Shown: in pieces, positions 27,381 to 35,520 of the stretch
Layout: the number at the start of each line of letters is the position of its first letter
Position numbering within the stretch: position 1 is the first letter of the stretch
Assembly: GCF_010686705.1 (NCBI RefSeq)
Contig: NZ_JAAGWY010000001.1
Coordinates: 992,001 to 1,056,000, forward strand
Length of the DNA stretch: 64,000 nucleotides
From: Leifsonia tongyongensis
Lineage (GTDB): Bacteria > Actinomycetota > Actinomycetes > Actinomycetales > Microbacteriaceae
Reading direction: 5' to 3'
Program-made: the position numbers and the translations under genes
The notes under the pieces: model-generated
Seen by the model: only the letters and a program-made list of their open reading frames with translations
What the model was told of the DNA's origin: nothing
Database searches by the model: none

Positions 27381-28196
27381 TCAGGATGCGCTGCGCGCGT
27401 GGACGTGATCGAGGCTGAGTCGGCCGACGCTGACGACCGCTGCGTGCTGCGCCAGTCGTGCCAGGTAGGCGCTGCGCCGCGCCTGCGTCGTCTTCGCTTC
27501 GACCGCAGCGGTCTCGCCGTCGCTCGCGTAGTGGGTGGTCATTCCTTCACGGATCAGGCGGATCGCCTCCGAGCGCTGCTGCGACACGGCAGAGTGGGTG
27601 ATCCCCAGCTCTTCCGCGACCTCTTTCACCGAGCGGTCGTCGAAATAGATCGCCTCGACGACGTAGCGCATCCTCTCGGGCAGCGCGGCGACGGCGGCGC
27701 GGAGGTAGGCGGTCTGTTCGCGCTCCATCGCCGACTCCTCGGGGGAGGCGAGCTGGGAGACCAGCAGGTCTGCCGTGCTGTCGTCGATCGTCGTGACCGT
27801 TCGCGATGCGTCGGAGAGCGCCGCCGAGGCCGTCTCGCGGTCGACGCCGAGTGCGTTGGCGATCTCGAGCAGATCGGGGGTGCGGCCCAGGGCGGCCGTC
27901 AGGCTCTCCTGGACGGCGAGCGTCTCCTTGATGCGCTTGCGTGCCGACCGGGTCGCCCAGTCGCTGGAGCGCATCTCGTCGGCGAAGGCGCCCACGATGC
28001 GGTTGCGGGCGTACGCGCCGAACGGGATGCCGAGCGTCGGGTCGAACGCATCCGCCGCGGTGACGAGTGCGAGCGCACCGGCTGACGCGAGGTCGTCGCG
28101 TGACAGGTGCGATGCCCGCGCACACAGGTCTGAGACCAGGTACCCGACGAGCGGCAGGTTCTCGGTGACAAGCTTGTTGCGGTCGGTTCGGTTCAC
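27381..28196 (-). CDS. fliA: RNA polymerase sigma factor FliA (sigma-28)
   Basis: 271 aa from GTG 28196 with AAGGGG upstream. Region 2 (LVGYLVSDLCARASHLSRDD, ALVTAADAFDPTLGIPFGAY, ARNRIVGAFADEMRSSDWA) is typical of the FliA/WhiG sigma-28 group. Regions 3 and 4 follow, with a helix-turn-helix near 190-215 (SVKEVAEELGITHSAVSQQR). A 50-residue C-terminal tail beyond region 4 is unusual. It should recognise the TAAC-N15-GCCGATAG promoters in this window. WhiG-like function cannot be excluded but the context is entirely flagellar. Confidence 0.93.
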   Translation of the reverse strand: MNRTDRNKLVTENLPLVGYLVSDLCARASHLSRDDLASAGALALVTAADAFDPTLGIPFGAYARNRIVGAFADEMRSSDWATRSARKRIKETLAVQESLTAALGRTPDLLEIANALGVDRETASAALSDASRTVTTIDDSTADLLVSQLASPEESAMEREQTAYLRAAVAALPERMRYVVEAIYFDDRSVKEVAEELGITHSAVSQQRSEAIRLIREGMTTHYASDGETAAVEAKTTQARRSAYLARLAQHAAVVSVGRLSLDHVHARSAS

Positions 28197-28546
28197 GCGC
28201 GGGACCCCTTGAGCGTCTTTTCCGAGTCATGGGCGGACTCGAGCAGTACATCGGACGGTGGATGCTCGGTCAGGGTCGGGTACCGAACATGAGCGCCGGG
28301 TGTTCGCTCAGATTTCACGCTAACAACGGTCCGGCCGATTCCGGCTGGTCTGTTCTCCCCCACTACAGGGCGCAATGTACCCCCAGATCGGGCGATACCG
28401 GATTACGTGCCGGCATGTGACCATCCCCGCCCGTTCCGGCATGTCCGGGGGCGAATATCCCGTTCGCCGGAGCGGAGATCGTAGAGTCTGACTACCGCGA
28501 TGTGTCGCACTCGACTGATGTTCTACGCGAGAGGACGGGAAGCGAC
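28197..28546. other. Divergent control region between fliA and the second flgN
   Basis: About 350 bp without a supported gene. It holds ccggcatgt twice (28410-28418 and 28436-28444, 26 bp apart) and a TAGAGT -10-like hexamer near 28482. A ctaac at 28320 has a GCCGATT only 10 bases later and so does not fit the sigma-28 spacing. The early flagellar activator, if any, would be expected to act here. Confidence 0.4.
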
Positions 28547-29068
28547 GTGGGGGCCACCGAACTTTCGGCGCAACTCTGGAAGGAGCGCGCCCTCGTCGAA
28601 CTGCTGGTTTTCAAGCTCGACGAGCTCGAGCTCCTCCTCGTCGCCGGACGATCGCGGTGGGTTCCCCAGGCCACCAAGGAGATCGAGCAGGTGCTCGACC
28701 GGATGCGCGCAGCAGGCCTCGGCCGCGCAGTGGACTTCTCCGACGTCGCGGAGGAATGGGGATGCTCCCCCGATGCCGCGCTGCGCGAGCTGGTCGCCGC
28801 GGCACCGCCCGGGGTCTGGGCGGATATCTTCGACGCCCACCTTCAGGCGCTGATCGCCCTCGCCGACGAGGTCAGGTCGGCGGGCGCCACTTGTCAGCGC
28901 CTTCTCCGGGCCGCACTCCAGGCGACTCCATCGGACGGGGGTGCCGGTCGCGACAGCGCCGACGCCGAACAGTCGCTCGACAAGGCCACCCGGGACGCCA
29001 ACTACCGGCTGGCCCTCGCGGTCACCGCGCGACTGCCGCAGCCGGCGCTGGCAGACTTCCTCCGCTAG
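28547..29068 (+). CDS. FlgN-like protein, second copy
   Basis: 173 aa from GTG 28547, chosen because VGATELSAQLWKER aligns with the MGANELSASLWRER start of FlgN at 26902 and a GAGAGGA/GGGAAG tract precedes it. GTG 28502 is the alternative. Both share ELLxxKL, LLLxAG, and a block LVAAAPxxVWADIFxAHLxAL. The C-terminal 40 residues differ. It is divergent from fliA and not next to flgK or flgL, so it may serve another substrate or regulate FliA. This is inference. Its stop overlaps the convergent amidase gene by 4 nt. Confidence 0.78.
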   Translation: MGATELSAQLWKERALVELLVFKLDELELLLVAGRSRWVPQATKEIEQVLDRMRAAGLGRAVDFSDVAEEWGCSPDAALRELVAAAPPGVWADIFDAHLQALIALADEVRSAGATCQRLLRAALQATPSDGGAGRDSADAEQSLDKATRDANYRLALAVTARLPQPALADFLR

Positions 29069-31146
29069 GCGATTCCGCCCGCGACGACCCAGGCAGCGCC
29101 GGCCGCGCCCTCCGAGTCGTAGGCGACGGCGACGATCAGGCTTCCGTACGGCGCTCGCCATTCGCTGTGTCGTGCTTCGTGCTCGGAGGCGTGTACGACG
29201 GCGGATGCGTGGAAAGCGTCGCCGTCCCGGGTCACCTCGACCGCCGCCCCGTTCACGAACACCGCGATGTCCTCCACGGCCGCCGCATCCGCGACCGACC
29301 CCTCGATCGCGATCGCGACGGTCCCACCGGCCTGCGTCGGGCCGGCGACGGCCGTGAGCCGCACCTCCGGACCTCGGGCCTCCCCGCGCGCGTCCCCGCC
29401 ACCTCGAGCTGTGCCCGCCACCTCGAGCGGGCGGTCTTGTCCCGAACGGGCGGGCACATCGCCGAACCCGTACAGCGGTGGCGTGCGAGGAGGCGCGATC
29501 CGTCGCGCCCCGGTGGCCTCGAAGGCGGACGCGTAACGCAGCAGCGCGCTGTCGTCGTACGCCTTGCCTGCGAACGTGAGCCCGACGGGCATCCCGATGT
29601 CGGCCATCACGCCCATCGGAACGGTCACCGTCGGAACGCCGAGGTGCCGCGGCACCAGATTCCCGTTCGCCACCCACGTGCCGTTGCGCCAGCCGAGGTC
29701 GGCGGAAGCCGGGTTCACGTCCATGTCGGCGGGCGCCACGTCGGCGACAGCGGGGAAGACGACGACGTCGAGGCCGTTCGCATCCATCCACTCTTCGAGG
29801 TCCACCCGCCGTGTCTCCTCGAGTCCGCGGATCCCCTCGTCGATCGTCGGGATGCGCTCCAGCGGCGTGATGCCCTCGGCGCGCGCCCGTGTGACATAGT
29901 CGGCGACGTCGAAGTCGTAGGCGCCGTAGCGGTCCGGCAGCGCTCCCGTCGGGTGCGGGAAGATCATCGGCCCGTCGACGTCCGCGAGCGCATGGAGAGC
30001 CGGGTCGCCGTTCGCGTCGAGGAAGTCGTGCCATGCCAGCATCGACAGCTCCCAGAGCTCGCGGTCGGCGAAGCCCTCCGGTACGATCCCCCGGTCGACC
30101 ATGGACTGCGCCCCGTCGCGGTCCTTCTCGTAGTTGGAGACCACCGGGAAGTCGACCTCGACGACCTCGGCGCCCTCGGCCTCCAGGTCGCGGCGCGCCC
30201 GCTCCCACAGGTCGATGACGGATGCACGGGTCACGATCGGCTCGCGCGCCCCGGCGTCCGCATTGATGTACATGCGCGGGATGCCCACCCGGCGCCCTCG
30301 GAGAGCGTCGACGTCGCGCAGCGCGGCGTACGATTCCGGCCGCACGTCCGTCGCTGCGGGAAGCTCCACCCACGGCTGCGTCCGCCAGAAGTCGCCGCGG
30401 GTTTCGGCGTCATCCGCCACGATCACATCGAGCACCGCGAGGAGGTCGTCGACGGTGCGCGTGTGCGGCACCACGACGTCCATCGTCGGAACGAGCGGCC
30501 AGTTTCCGCGCACCGAGATCACCCCGCGCGACGGCGTGTAGGCGACCAGGCCGTTGTTCGATGCAGGTGCACGGCCCGACGACCAGGTCTCCTCCCCCAG
30601 CCCGAACGCACCGAAACTCGCGGCCGTCGCTGTCCCCGAACCGTTCGACGACCCCGAGCCGAAGGCGGCGGTCAGGTAGTCGCCGTTGTACGGGCTCTCC
30701 GCCCGGCCGTACACGCCCCGTTGCATCCCCCCGTTCGCCATCGGCGGCATGTTCGTGAGACCGATGAGCACCGCGCCCGCCTCGCGCAGCCGCGCGATCG
30801 TGAACGCGTCATCCGATGCGACGAGGTCGCGGAACGCCGGTGACCCCGCGGCCACGGTCAGTCCGCGCACCTTGTAGCTGTCCTTCGCGGTATACGGGAT
30901 GCCGTCGAGGGGGCCGAGCGCCTTGCCACGTGCGCGTCGCGCATCCGATGCGCGCGCCTCGGCGAACATGTCCGGATTCAGCACCGGCACCGCGTTCAAC
31001 CGGATGCCGTGCCGGTCGTATGCGGCGATGCGGTTCAGGTAGCGCGCGACCAGGTCGACACTTGTCACCCGCCCGGCGTCGAGTGCCGCGCGCAGGTCGG
31101 CGATGGTCGCCTCGACGACGGTGAACCCGGTGTCCGTCCCGCTCAC
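29065..31146 (-). CDS. Amidase-signature (AS) family amidase with extra C-terminal domain
   Basis: 693 aa, GTG start overlapping the aguA stop (GTGA). AS enzymes hydrolyse amides with a Ser-cisSer-Lys triad. Lys88 (AKDSYK), Ser166/167 in GSGSSNGSG and Ser189/190 in ETWSSGRAP are in the right order. The catalytic part ends near residue 560. The last about 110 residues form a beta-rich segment (VRLTAVAGPTQAGGTVAIAI) not usual in the family. Co-transcription with agmatine deiminase suggests action on N-carbamoylputrescine, a step normally done by the nitrilase-type AguB. No signal peptide is seen. Confidence 0.87.
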   Translation of the reverse strand: MSGTDTGFTVVEATIADLRAALDAGRVTSVDLVARYLNRIAAYDRHGIRLNAVPVLNPDMFAEARASDARRARGKALGPLDGIPYTAKDSYKVRGLTVAAGSPAFRDLVASDDAFTIARLREAGAVLIGLTNMPPMANGGMQRGVYGRAESPYNGDYLTAAFGSGSSNGSGTATAASFGAFGLGEETWSSGRAPASNNGLVAYTPSRGVISVRGNWPLVPTMDVVVPHTRTVDDLLAVLDVIVADDAETRGDFWRTQPWVELPAATDVRPESYAALRDVDALRGRRVGIPRMYINADAGAREPIVTRASVIDLWERARRDLEAEGAEVVEVDFPVVSNYEKDRDGAQSMVDRGIVPEGFADRELWELSMLAWHDFLDANGDPALHALADVDGPMIFPHPTGALPDRYGAYDFDVADYVTRARAEGITPLERIPTIDEGIRGLEETRRVDLEEWMDANGLDVVVFPAVADVAPADMDVNPASADLGWRNGTWVANGNLVPRHLGVPTVTVPMGVMADIGMPVGLTFAGKAYDDSALLRYASAFEATGARRIAPPRTPPLYGFGDVPARSGQDRPLEVAGTARGGGDARGEARGPEVRLTAVAGPTQAGGTVAIAIEGSVADAAAVEDIAVFVNGAAVEVTRDGDAFHASAVVHASEHEARHSEWRAPYGSLIVAVAYDSEGAAGAAWVVAGGIA

Positions 31147-32180
31147 GCCCGCGCCTCCGACCAGACCGGCTGCTGCTGGGTGATGCAGTGGATGCCACCC
31201 CCGCGCGCCAGGATCTCGCGGGCGTCCACCGTCACGACCGTGCGGCCGGGGTACACCTCGGCCAGCAGGTCGCGGGCTCGCGCATCCGCCTTCTCCTCGC
31301 CGTAGCCGCAGGCGATGACGCCGTCGTTGACGACCAGGTGGTTGACGTAGTTCCAGTCGACGTAGCCCTCGTCATCGGTGAGGGTCTCCGGCGCCGGGAG
31401 GTCGACGATGGTCCATTCGCGTGCGGCGGCGTCGCGCGTGCCCTCGAGGAAGGAGCGCAGGCCGCGGCAGACCTCGAAATCGGGATGCTCCGGATTCTGC
31501 TGCTGGTGCAGCACGAGGGTGCCGGGCGACGGGATCGCAGCGATCATGTCGACGTGACCCCGCGTGCCGAACTCCTCGTAGTCGCGGGTCAGGCCACGAG
31601 GCAGCCAGATGACCTGCGTCGCGCCGATCGTGCGCTCCAGCTCGAGCTCGACCCGCAGCTTGTCGGCGTACGGATTGCGGCCGGGGTCCAGCTGCACCGT
31701 CTCGGTCACGATCACCGTGCCTTCCCCGTCGACGTGGATTGCGCCGCCCTCGTTCACCAGCGTCGAGGAGACGAGTTCTGCATCCGCCAGCCCCGCGACG
31801 AAGCGGCCGATCTCGCGGTCGTTCTCCCACGACGCCCACTTCTGGGCGCCCCAGCCGTTGAAGGTCCAGTCGACGGCGCCGAGCGTGCCCGACTCGTCGA
31901 ACACGAACGTCGGACCGAAGTCGCGCATCCAGAAGTCGTCGAGCGGAGCCTCGACCAGCTCGATCTGCGACGAGAGCATCCGGCGTGCACGATCGCGTTC
32001 GACCGGGTCGACCACCATCGTGACCGGCTCGAACTCCATGATCGCGTGCGCGACCGCGGTCCACGCCGCGTAGCCGCCCTCGGCCTCCTCCCCCGGTGCG
32101 CCCAGCGTCACGCCGGGGCGCGGGAAGGCCATCCAGATCCGCTCGTGCGGAGCGGTCTCGGCTGGCATCTTCCAGGTCAT
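31143..32180 (-). CDS. aguA: Agmatine deiminase (peptidyl-arginine deiminase family)
   Basis: 345 aa. It converts agmatine to N-carbamoylputrescine and ammonia. The deiminase-family motifs are present in order: WMRDFGPTF, NEGGAIHVDG, TRGHVD, and the C-terminal GGGIHCIT with catalytic Cys332. Length fits AguA (about 340-370). It is divergent from a TetR regulator, with a perfect palindrome between them, and leads a two-gene operon with the amidase. A relative acting on another guanidine substrate cannot be excluded. Confidence 0.88.
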   Translation of the reverse strand: MTWKMPAETAPHERIWMAFPRPGVTLGAPGEEAEGGYAAWTAVAHAIMEFEPVTMVVDPVERDRARRMLSSQIELVEAPLDDFWMRDFGPTFVFDESGTLGAVDWTFNGWGAQKWASWENDREIGRFVAGLADAELVSSTLVNEGGAIHVDGEGTVIVTETVQLDPGRNPYADKLRVELELERTIGATQVIWLPRGLTRDYEEFGTRGHVDMIAAIPSPGTLVLHQQQNPEHPDFEVCRGLRSFLEGTRDAAAREWTIVDLPAPETLTDDEGYVDWNYVNHLVVNDGVIACGYGEEKADARARDLLAEVYPGRTVVTVDAREILARGGGIHCITQQQPVWSEARA

Positions 32181-32196
32181 TCGGTTACCCCTTTTC

Positions 32197-32216
32197 TATT
32201 GATCGTTTGATCAATA
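32197..32216. promoter_or_regulatory. Palindromic operator between aguA and tetR
   Basis: TATTGATC-gttt-GATCAATA is a perfect 8-bp inverted repeat with a 4-bp spacer. It lies 17 nt upstream of the aguA start and 33 nt upstream of the tetR GTG. This is the usual size and position of a TetR-family operator, so the regulator probably controls both directions. Confidence 0.75.
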
Positions 32217-32248
32217 AGATGGGAGAACGCTACCTACGATGGAGAACC

Positions 32249-32893
32249 GTGTCAAGAGCAAACCGCACCAGGGCGGAGCGCAAGTCGCCGGAGGAGCGCT
32301 CTGCCGAGATCCAGGATGCGGCGCGCTCGATCGCCCTGTCCGGTGGCCTGACCGCGATCACCCTGCGGAGCGTCGCCGCACAGGCCGGGGTGACCCCGGC
32401 ACTGGTCGCGCATTACCAACCCAGCATGGAATCCCTGGTCGCGAGCACATTCACGGCCGTCGTTCGCACCGAACTGGCGGACGTCGCCTCCCTCCTCGGG
32501 CCGTTCCCGACCGCGACCGAACGCCTCGCGCACCTCATCGACACGCTGCAGGACGGCAGCCGCGACGACCTGACGCTCGTCTGGGTCGACGCCTGGAGCC
32601 TGGGACGCCGCAGCGACCTGCTCGCATCGGCGGTGCGAACCCAGATGGACGCCTGGGAGGCGCTCATCACCGACGTGCTCGTGGAGGGCTGCGACGCCGG
32701 TGAGTTCAGCACCGGTGATCCGGACACCGTCGCGTGGCAGCTCCTCGGCATGATCGACGGCCTCAACGCCCAATCGCTCGTGCACTACCGGGATGCGCCT
32801 TCGCGAGGACGCCTCATCGCGCGCGCGATCGAGCACGAACTGGGCCTCTCCCCCGGCGCGCTCACCGCCGCCGCCGCCGCACCCCGGCGCTGA
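32249..32893 (+). CDS. TetR-family transcriptional regulator
   Basis: 214 aa from GTG 32249 with GGAGAA upstream. ATG 32219 is in frame but abuts the operator. The N-terminal helix-turn-helix (LTAITLRSVAAQAGVTPALV, near residues 38-57) is TetR-like and the C-terminal half resembles the BetI-type ligand domain (LTLVWVDAWSLGRRSDLL). Divergent orientation and the shared palindrome suggest it represses aguA and the amidase, with agmatine or putrescine as possible inducers (inference). Confidence 0.87.
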   Translation: MSRANRTRAERKSPEERSAEIQDAARSIALSGGLTAITLRSVAAQAGVTPALVAHYQPSMESLVASTFTAVVRTELADVASLLGPFPTATERLAHLIDTLQDGSRDDLTLVWVDAWSLGRRSDLLASAVRTQMDAWEALITDVLVEGCDAGEFSTGDPDTVAWQLLGMIDGLNAQSLVHYRDAPSRGRLIARAIEHELGLSPGALTAAAAAPRR

Positions 32894-32936
32894 CGCACCA
32901 CGGCGCCGCCGCACCCCGGCGCTGACGCACCACGGC
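32873..32936 (+). repeat. Two tandem copies of a 32-bp unit at the tetR 3' end
   Basis: gccgccgcaccccggcgctg followed by acgcaccacggc occurs at 32873-32904 and again, identical, at 32905-32936. A third partial copy of the end (gctgacgcg) follows. The tetR stop codon lies inside the first copy, so the repeat encodes the last residues of the protein and continues as non-coding DNA. Confidence 0.8.
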
Positions 32937-32956
32937 GCTGACGCGCCCACTTCGCC

Positions 32957-33011
32957 GAGCACACGGTTCTTCCCGTTATGAGCCACTCTTTTCGGGAAGA
33001 ACCCTGTGCTC
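32957..33011. terminator. Bidirectional terminator hairpin between convergent genes
   Basis: GAGCACACGGTTCTTCCCG (32957-32975) pairs with CGGGAAGAACCCTGTGCTC (32993-33011). The 19-bp stem has one C/C mismatch, and the loop is 17 nt. It separates tetR from the convergent serine hydrolase gene, whose stop is 12 nt away. Confidence 0.82.
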
Positions 33012-33022
33012 GCGCGAGCAGG

Positions 33023-34315
33023 TTACTTCTTGGGTGCCGGCGGCTGGCAGACGGCGGCGGCCTTCATGGCCGTGACCGCCTGCGCTTCCGACCACGGGAG
33101 CGCCACGGGCGCCGGCTTCCCCGACTTGGACGGCGCTTTCGACGCGATCGATGCCAGCTGCTGGGCGAGCTCCTGGGCGAACCCCGCACGAGCGGATGAA
33201 TTGTTGAGTGCCACGACGACCGTCAGCCCGCTCTCGGGGTCGGCGAACATCGCCGAGATGAAACCCGGGATCTCACCCGTGTTGCCGCGCAGAGGGCCGA
33301 GTTTCAGCATCCCGAGACCGTAGCTCTGCCACGACGGGGCGGTGCCGCCGAGCGGAACGCCCGTGTCCTGTGCCCTGGCCGCGGCCGCTGACAGGAGTGA
33401 CCCGGTTGCGAGCGCCTGCACGAACGTCTTCAGGTCCGTGATCGTGGAGATCGCACCGGATGCCGTCCATCCCATCGACGGGGACAGGGACGTCTCGTCG
33501 AGCGTCGTCCCACATTGCAGAGCGCCCGCCGCGTCGAGGGAGGTCGCGTATCCGAGCGGATGCGGTGACGGGATCGAAAGCTGGCCCGCATCCGGGAAAC
33601 TCGAATGCGCCATCCCCAGCCGGTCGAAGATGTAGTGCCGGTACAGGTCGGACCAGCTCATGCCGGTCGCGGACTGCAATGCCATCCCGAGCATCACCAT
33701 CCCGGCCTGCGAGGCGTTGTACAGCTGGCCGGGCGAGCCGGCTGGTTTGGTGGCGATGCCGTCGCTGAGAAGCTCCATCGCCGGCCACTGCCGCGTCGGG
33801 TTCGCGACGAAGACCGGCCGCAGCTGCCGCGCATAGTCTCCGATGCCCGAGGTGTTCTGGCACAGCTCACGCAGCGTGATTCCGTCGACACCGATCATGC
33901 GCGGCAGGTAGAGCGACACCGGATCGTCCAGTTTCACCTTGCCTTCGTCGACGAGCGACAGCAGGACGGAGCACGTCATCGAGGTCGTGTTGGTCGCGAT
34001 CCGGAAATGCATGTCGGCCGTCATCGGGTTGGACCCTTTGGTCGCCGTGGTCCCGAGTCCGTCGACGTAACTGCCCGCCCAGGGCGCCCAGACGCCGACG
34101 AGCGCTCCGGATGCACCGGCCAGCTTCATCGCATCCGTCACCGCGGTCTCGAGCCGGCCTTCGATCGTCGCCGGGAATGCGCCCTGGACCTGCTGGGGAA
34201 GTCGCGCTGTCGCGTCGGCGTGGGGGGTGCACGCTCCGAGTACCACGGCCACAAGGCTCGCCAGTGCGACAGCGGTCGCCCGCTTCGCCCCACGAAAGCC
34301 TCGAACCATTCCCAT
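33023..34315 (-). CDS. Beta-lactamase-family serine-hydrolase-like lipoprotein with substituted active site
   Basis: 430 aa. ATG 34315 is given; ATG 34309 is better spaced to GGGGG. A signal peptide ends in the lipobox LGAC with Cys29, so it is an extracellular lipoprotein. The fold matches class C beta-lactamase/DD-peptidase relatives: SLVDEGKVKLDDPVSLYLPR, LRELCQNTSGI, GNTGEIPGF. The catalytic SxxK, expected after FRIA, reads TNTT (Thr108-Thr111), so both Ser and Lys are missing. The second motif is YNAS. It may be a binding protein or pseudo-enzyme. Confidence 0.87.
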   Translation of the reverse strand: MGMVRGFRGAKRATAVALASLVAVVLGACTPHADATARLPQQVQGAFPATIEGRLETAVTDAMKLAGASGALVGVWAPWAGSYVDGLGTTATKGSNPMTADMHFRIATNTTSMTCSVLLSLVDEGKVKLDDPVSLYLPRMIGVDGITLRELCQNTSGIGDYARQLRPVFVANPTRQWPAMELLSDGIATKPAGSPGQLYNASQAGMVMLGMALQSATGMSWSDLYRHYIFDRLGMAHSSFPDAGQLSIPSPHPLGYATSLDAAGALQCGTTLDETSLSPSMGWTASGAISTITDLKTFVQALATGSLLSAAAARAQDTGVPLGGTAPSWQSYGLGMLKLGPLRGNTGEIPGFISAMFADPESGLTVVVALNNSSARAGFAQELAQQLASIASKAPSKSGKPAPVALPWSEAQAVTAMKAAAVCQPPAPKK

Positions 34316-34455
34316 CCCCCGATGGTTGTTGCACCAACTTGCCTGAATTCTAACCGAGATGGCCAGTATGCGATCAGTGCCGGAGCGCGGGGCCGATCGC
34401 GGTCATAACGTTTCGGCTCCAATCCGATCGAGGACGACCTCCGAATAGTTCGTAT

Positions 34456-34469
34456 ACGGCGTACGCCGT
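34456..34469. promoter_or_regulatory. Perfect 14-bp palindrome upstream of the DUF4383-like gene
   Basis: ACGGCGTACGCCGT is fully self-complementary and ends 12 nt before the GAGGAG ribosome site of the gene at 34494. It could be an operator or a leader hairpin. No regulator gene is adjacent. Confidence 0.35.
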
Positions 34470-34493
34470 TGTCACACAATGAGGAGTCGTGAA

Positions 34494-34907
34494 ATGCGCA
34501 CATCACCAAATCGCCTGGTCGGAACCATATTCGGAGCGGTCTACCTACTTGTAGGGGCACTCGGATTCGCCTACACCGGCGGTGTCGGATTCGTTGCCAC
34601 GCAGGGTGGCCTGATCCTCGGAATCTTCGAAGTCAACCCCCTCCACAACATTGCCCATCTGCTCATCGGAGCCGCCCTTCTGATCGCCGGCCTGTCCAGT
34701 GTCGTCGCCGCGAAGACCGTCAACATCGTCGTCGGCGCGGCCTACCTGCTGCTCGGAATCGTCGGCTTCTTCCTCGCGGGCACGGGTGCGAACATCCTCG
34801 CCCTGAACACACCCGACCACTTCCTGCACCTCGCATCCGCGATCGTGCTCCTGGGTGTGGGACTCGGGGCGGAGCGTGCCTCCCGCCGTTCGGCCGCGGT
34901 CGCGTGA
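34494..34907 (+). CDS. DUF4383-like four-helix membrane protein
   Basis: 137 aa from ATG 34494, seven bases after GAGGAG. ATG 34479 is in frame but lies before that site. Four membrane helices (about 5-30, 45-70, 75-95, 105-125) carry the pattern VNPLHNIAHLLIGAALLIAG and TPDHFLHLASAIVLLGVGLG, which I associate with DUF4383. Function is unknown. Its stop overlaps the next start by 4 nt. Confidence 0.82.
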   Translation: MRTSPNRLVGTIFGAVYLLVGALGFAYTGGVGFVATQGGLILGIFEVNPLHNIAHLLIGAALLIAGLSSVVAAKTVNIVVGAAYLLLGIVGFFLAGTGANILALNTPDHFLHLASAIVLLGVGLGAERASRRSAAVA

Positions 34908-35500
34908 TGACCGCCACGGCGAGCCGAGGGGGTGATTCCGTGCCGCAGACGTCCGGCGGCATTGCTCCGAGCGCTACGTCGACAGCCCCGGCGACACGGG
35001 CCTGGCTCGCCGTGGCTGCACTCGGCGCGGGGCTGCTCCATCTCGCGACGGGGGCGGGCGCGACGCTGCCGGCCCTCGTCGCGCTGGTGTTCTTCGGCGG
35101 GGCCGAAGTGGTGTGGTCACTTGCCTGTCTGGCGCGTGATCGAGCGCCAGCAGCACGTCTCGTGGTCTACGCCGCACTTCTCCCGGTCGGATGCTGGGCC
35201 GCGATCGCCACGGTGGGCGCCGGTTCCGGGGTCTCCCCCGCTTTCGCCGCCCTCCCGGCCTTCCCGCTGCTCGTTGCCAGCGCCCTCGACGTCGCGATCG
35301 CGATGACTCTGGCCGTGAGCATCCGTCGTGCCGCACGGGGGAGAGGTTCGGCGCGGGCTTCGGCCGGGCGATTCGTGGCCGGACTGCTCGTGAGCGCTGC
35401 GGCCGTCACGCTCGTTACGGTGCCGGCACTCGCCATGACCGGACCCGGCGCGCAAGCGGTCAATGTGCACCTGCTGCACGAGGGCGGCCACCACCACTGA
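34904..35500 (+). CDS. Membrane protein of unknown function with His-rich C-terminus
   Basis: 198 aa. Five hydrophobic segments are seen (about 32-52, 55-75, 85-107, 112-137, 153-176), and the protein ends in LLHEGGHHH. An initial 30-residue Ser/Thr/Pro-rich cytosolic part precedes the first helix, and an internal GTG at 34940 with GAGGGGG before it could be the true start. It overlaps the DUF4383-like gene by 4 nt and is probably co-transcribed. I do not recognise a family. The terminal histidines may bind metal (inference). Confidence 0.75.
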   Translation: MMTATASRGGDSVPQTSGGIAPSATSTAPATRAWLAVAALGAGLLHLATGAGATLPALVALVFFGGAEVVWSLACLARDRAPAARLVVYAALLPVGCWAAIATVGAGSGVSPAFAALPAFPLLVASALDVAIAMTLAVSIRRAARGRGSARASAGRFVAGLLVSAAAVTLVTVPALAMTGPGAQAVNVHLLHEGGHHH

Positions 35501-35520
35501 CCCACCGACCTCGGGGCTGG

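Noticed and set aside
28320-28340. ctaac and GCCGATT upstream of the second flgN
   Set aside because: Only 10 bases separate the two elements, too short for sigma-28.
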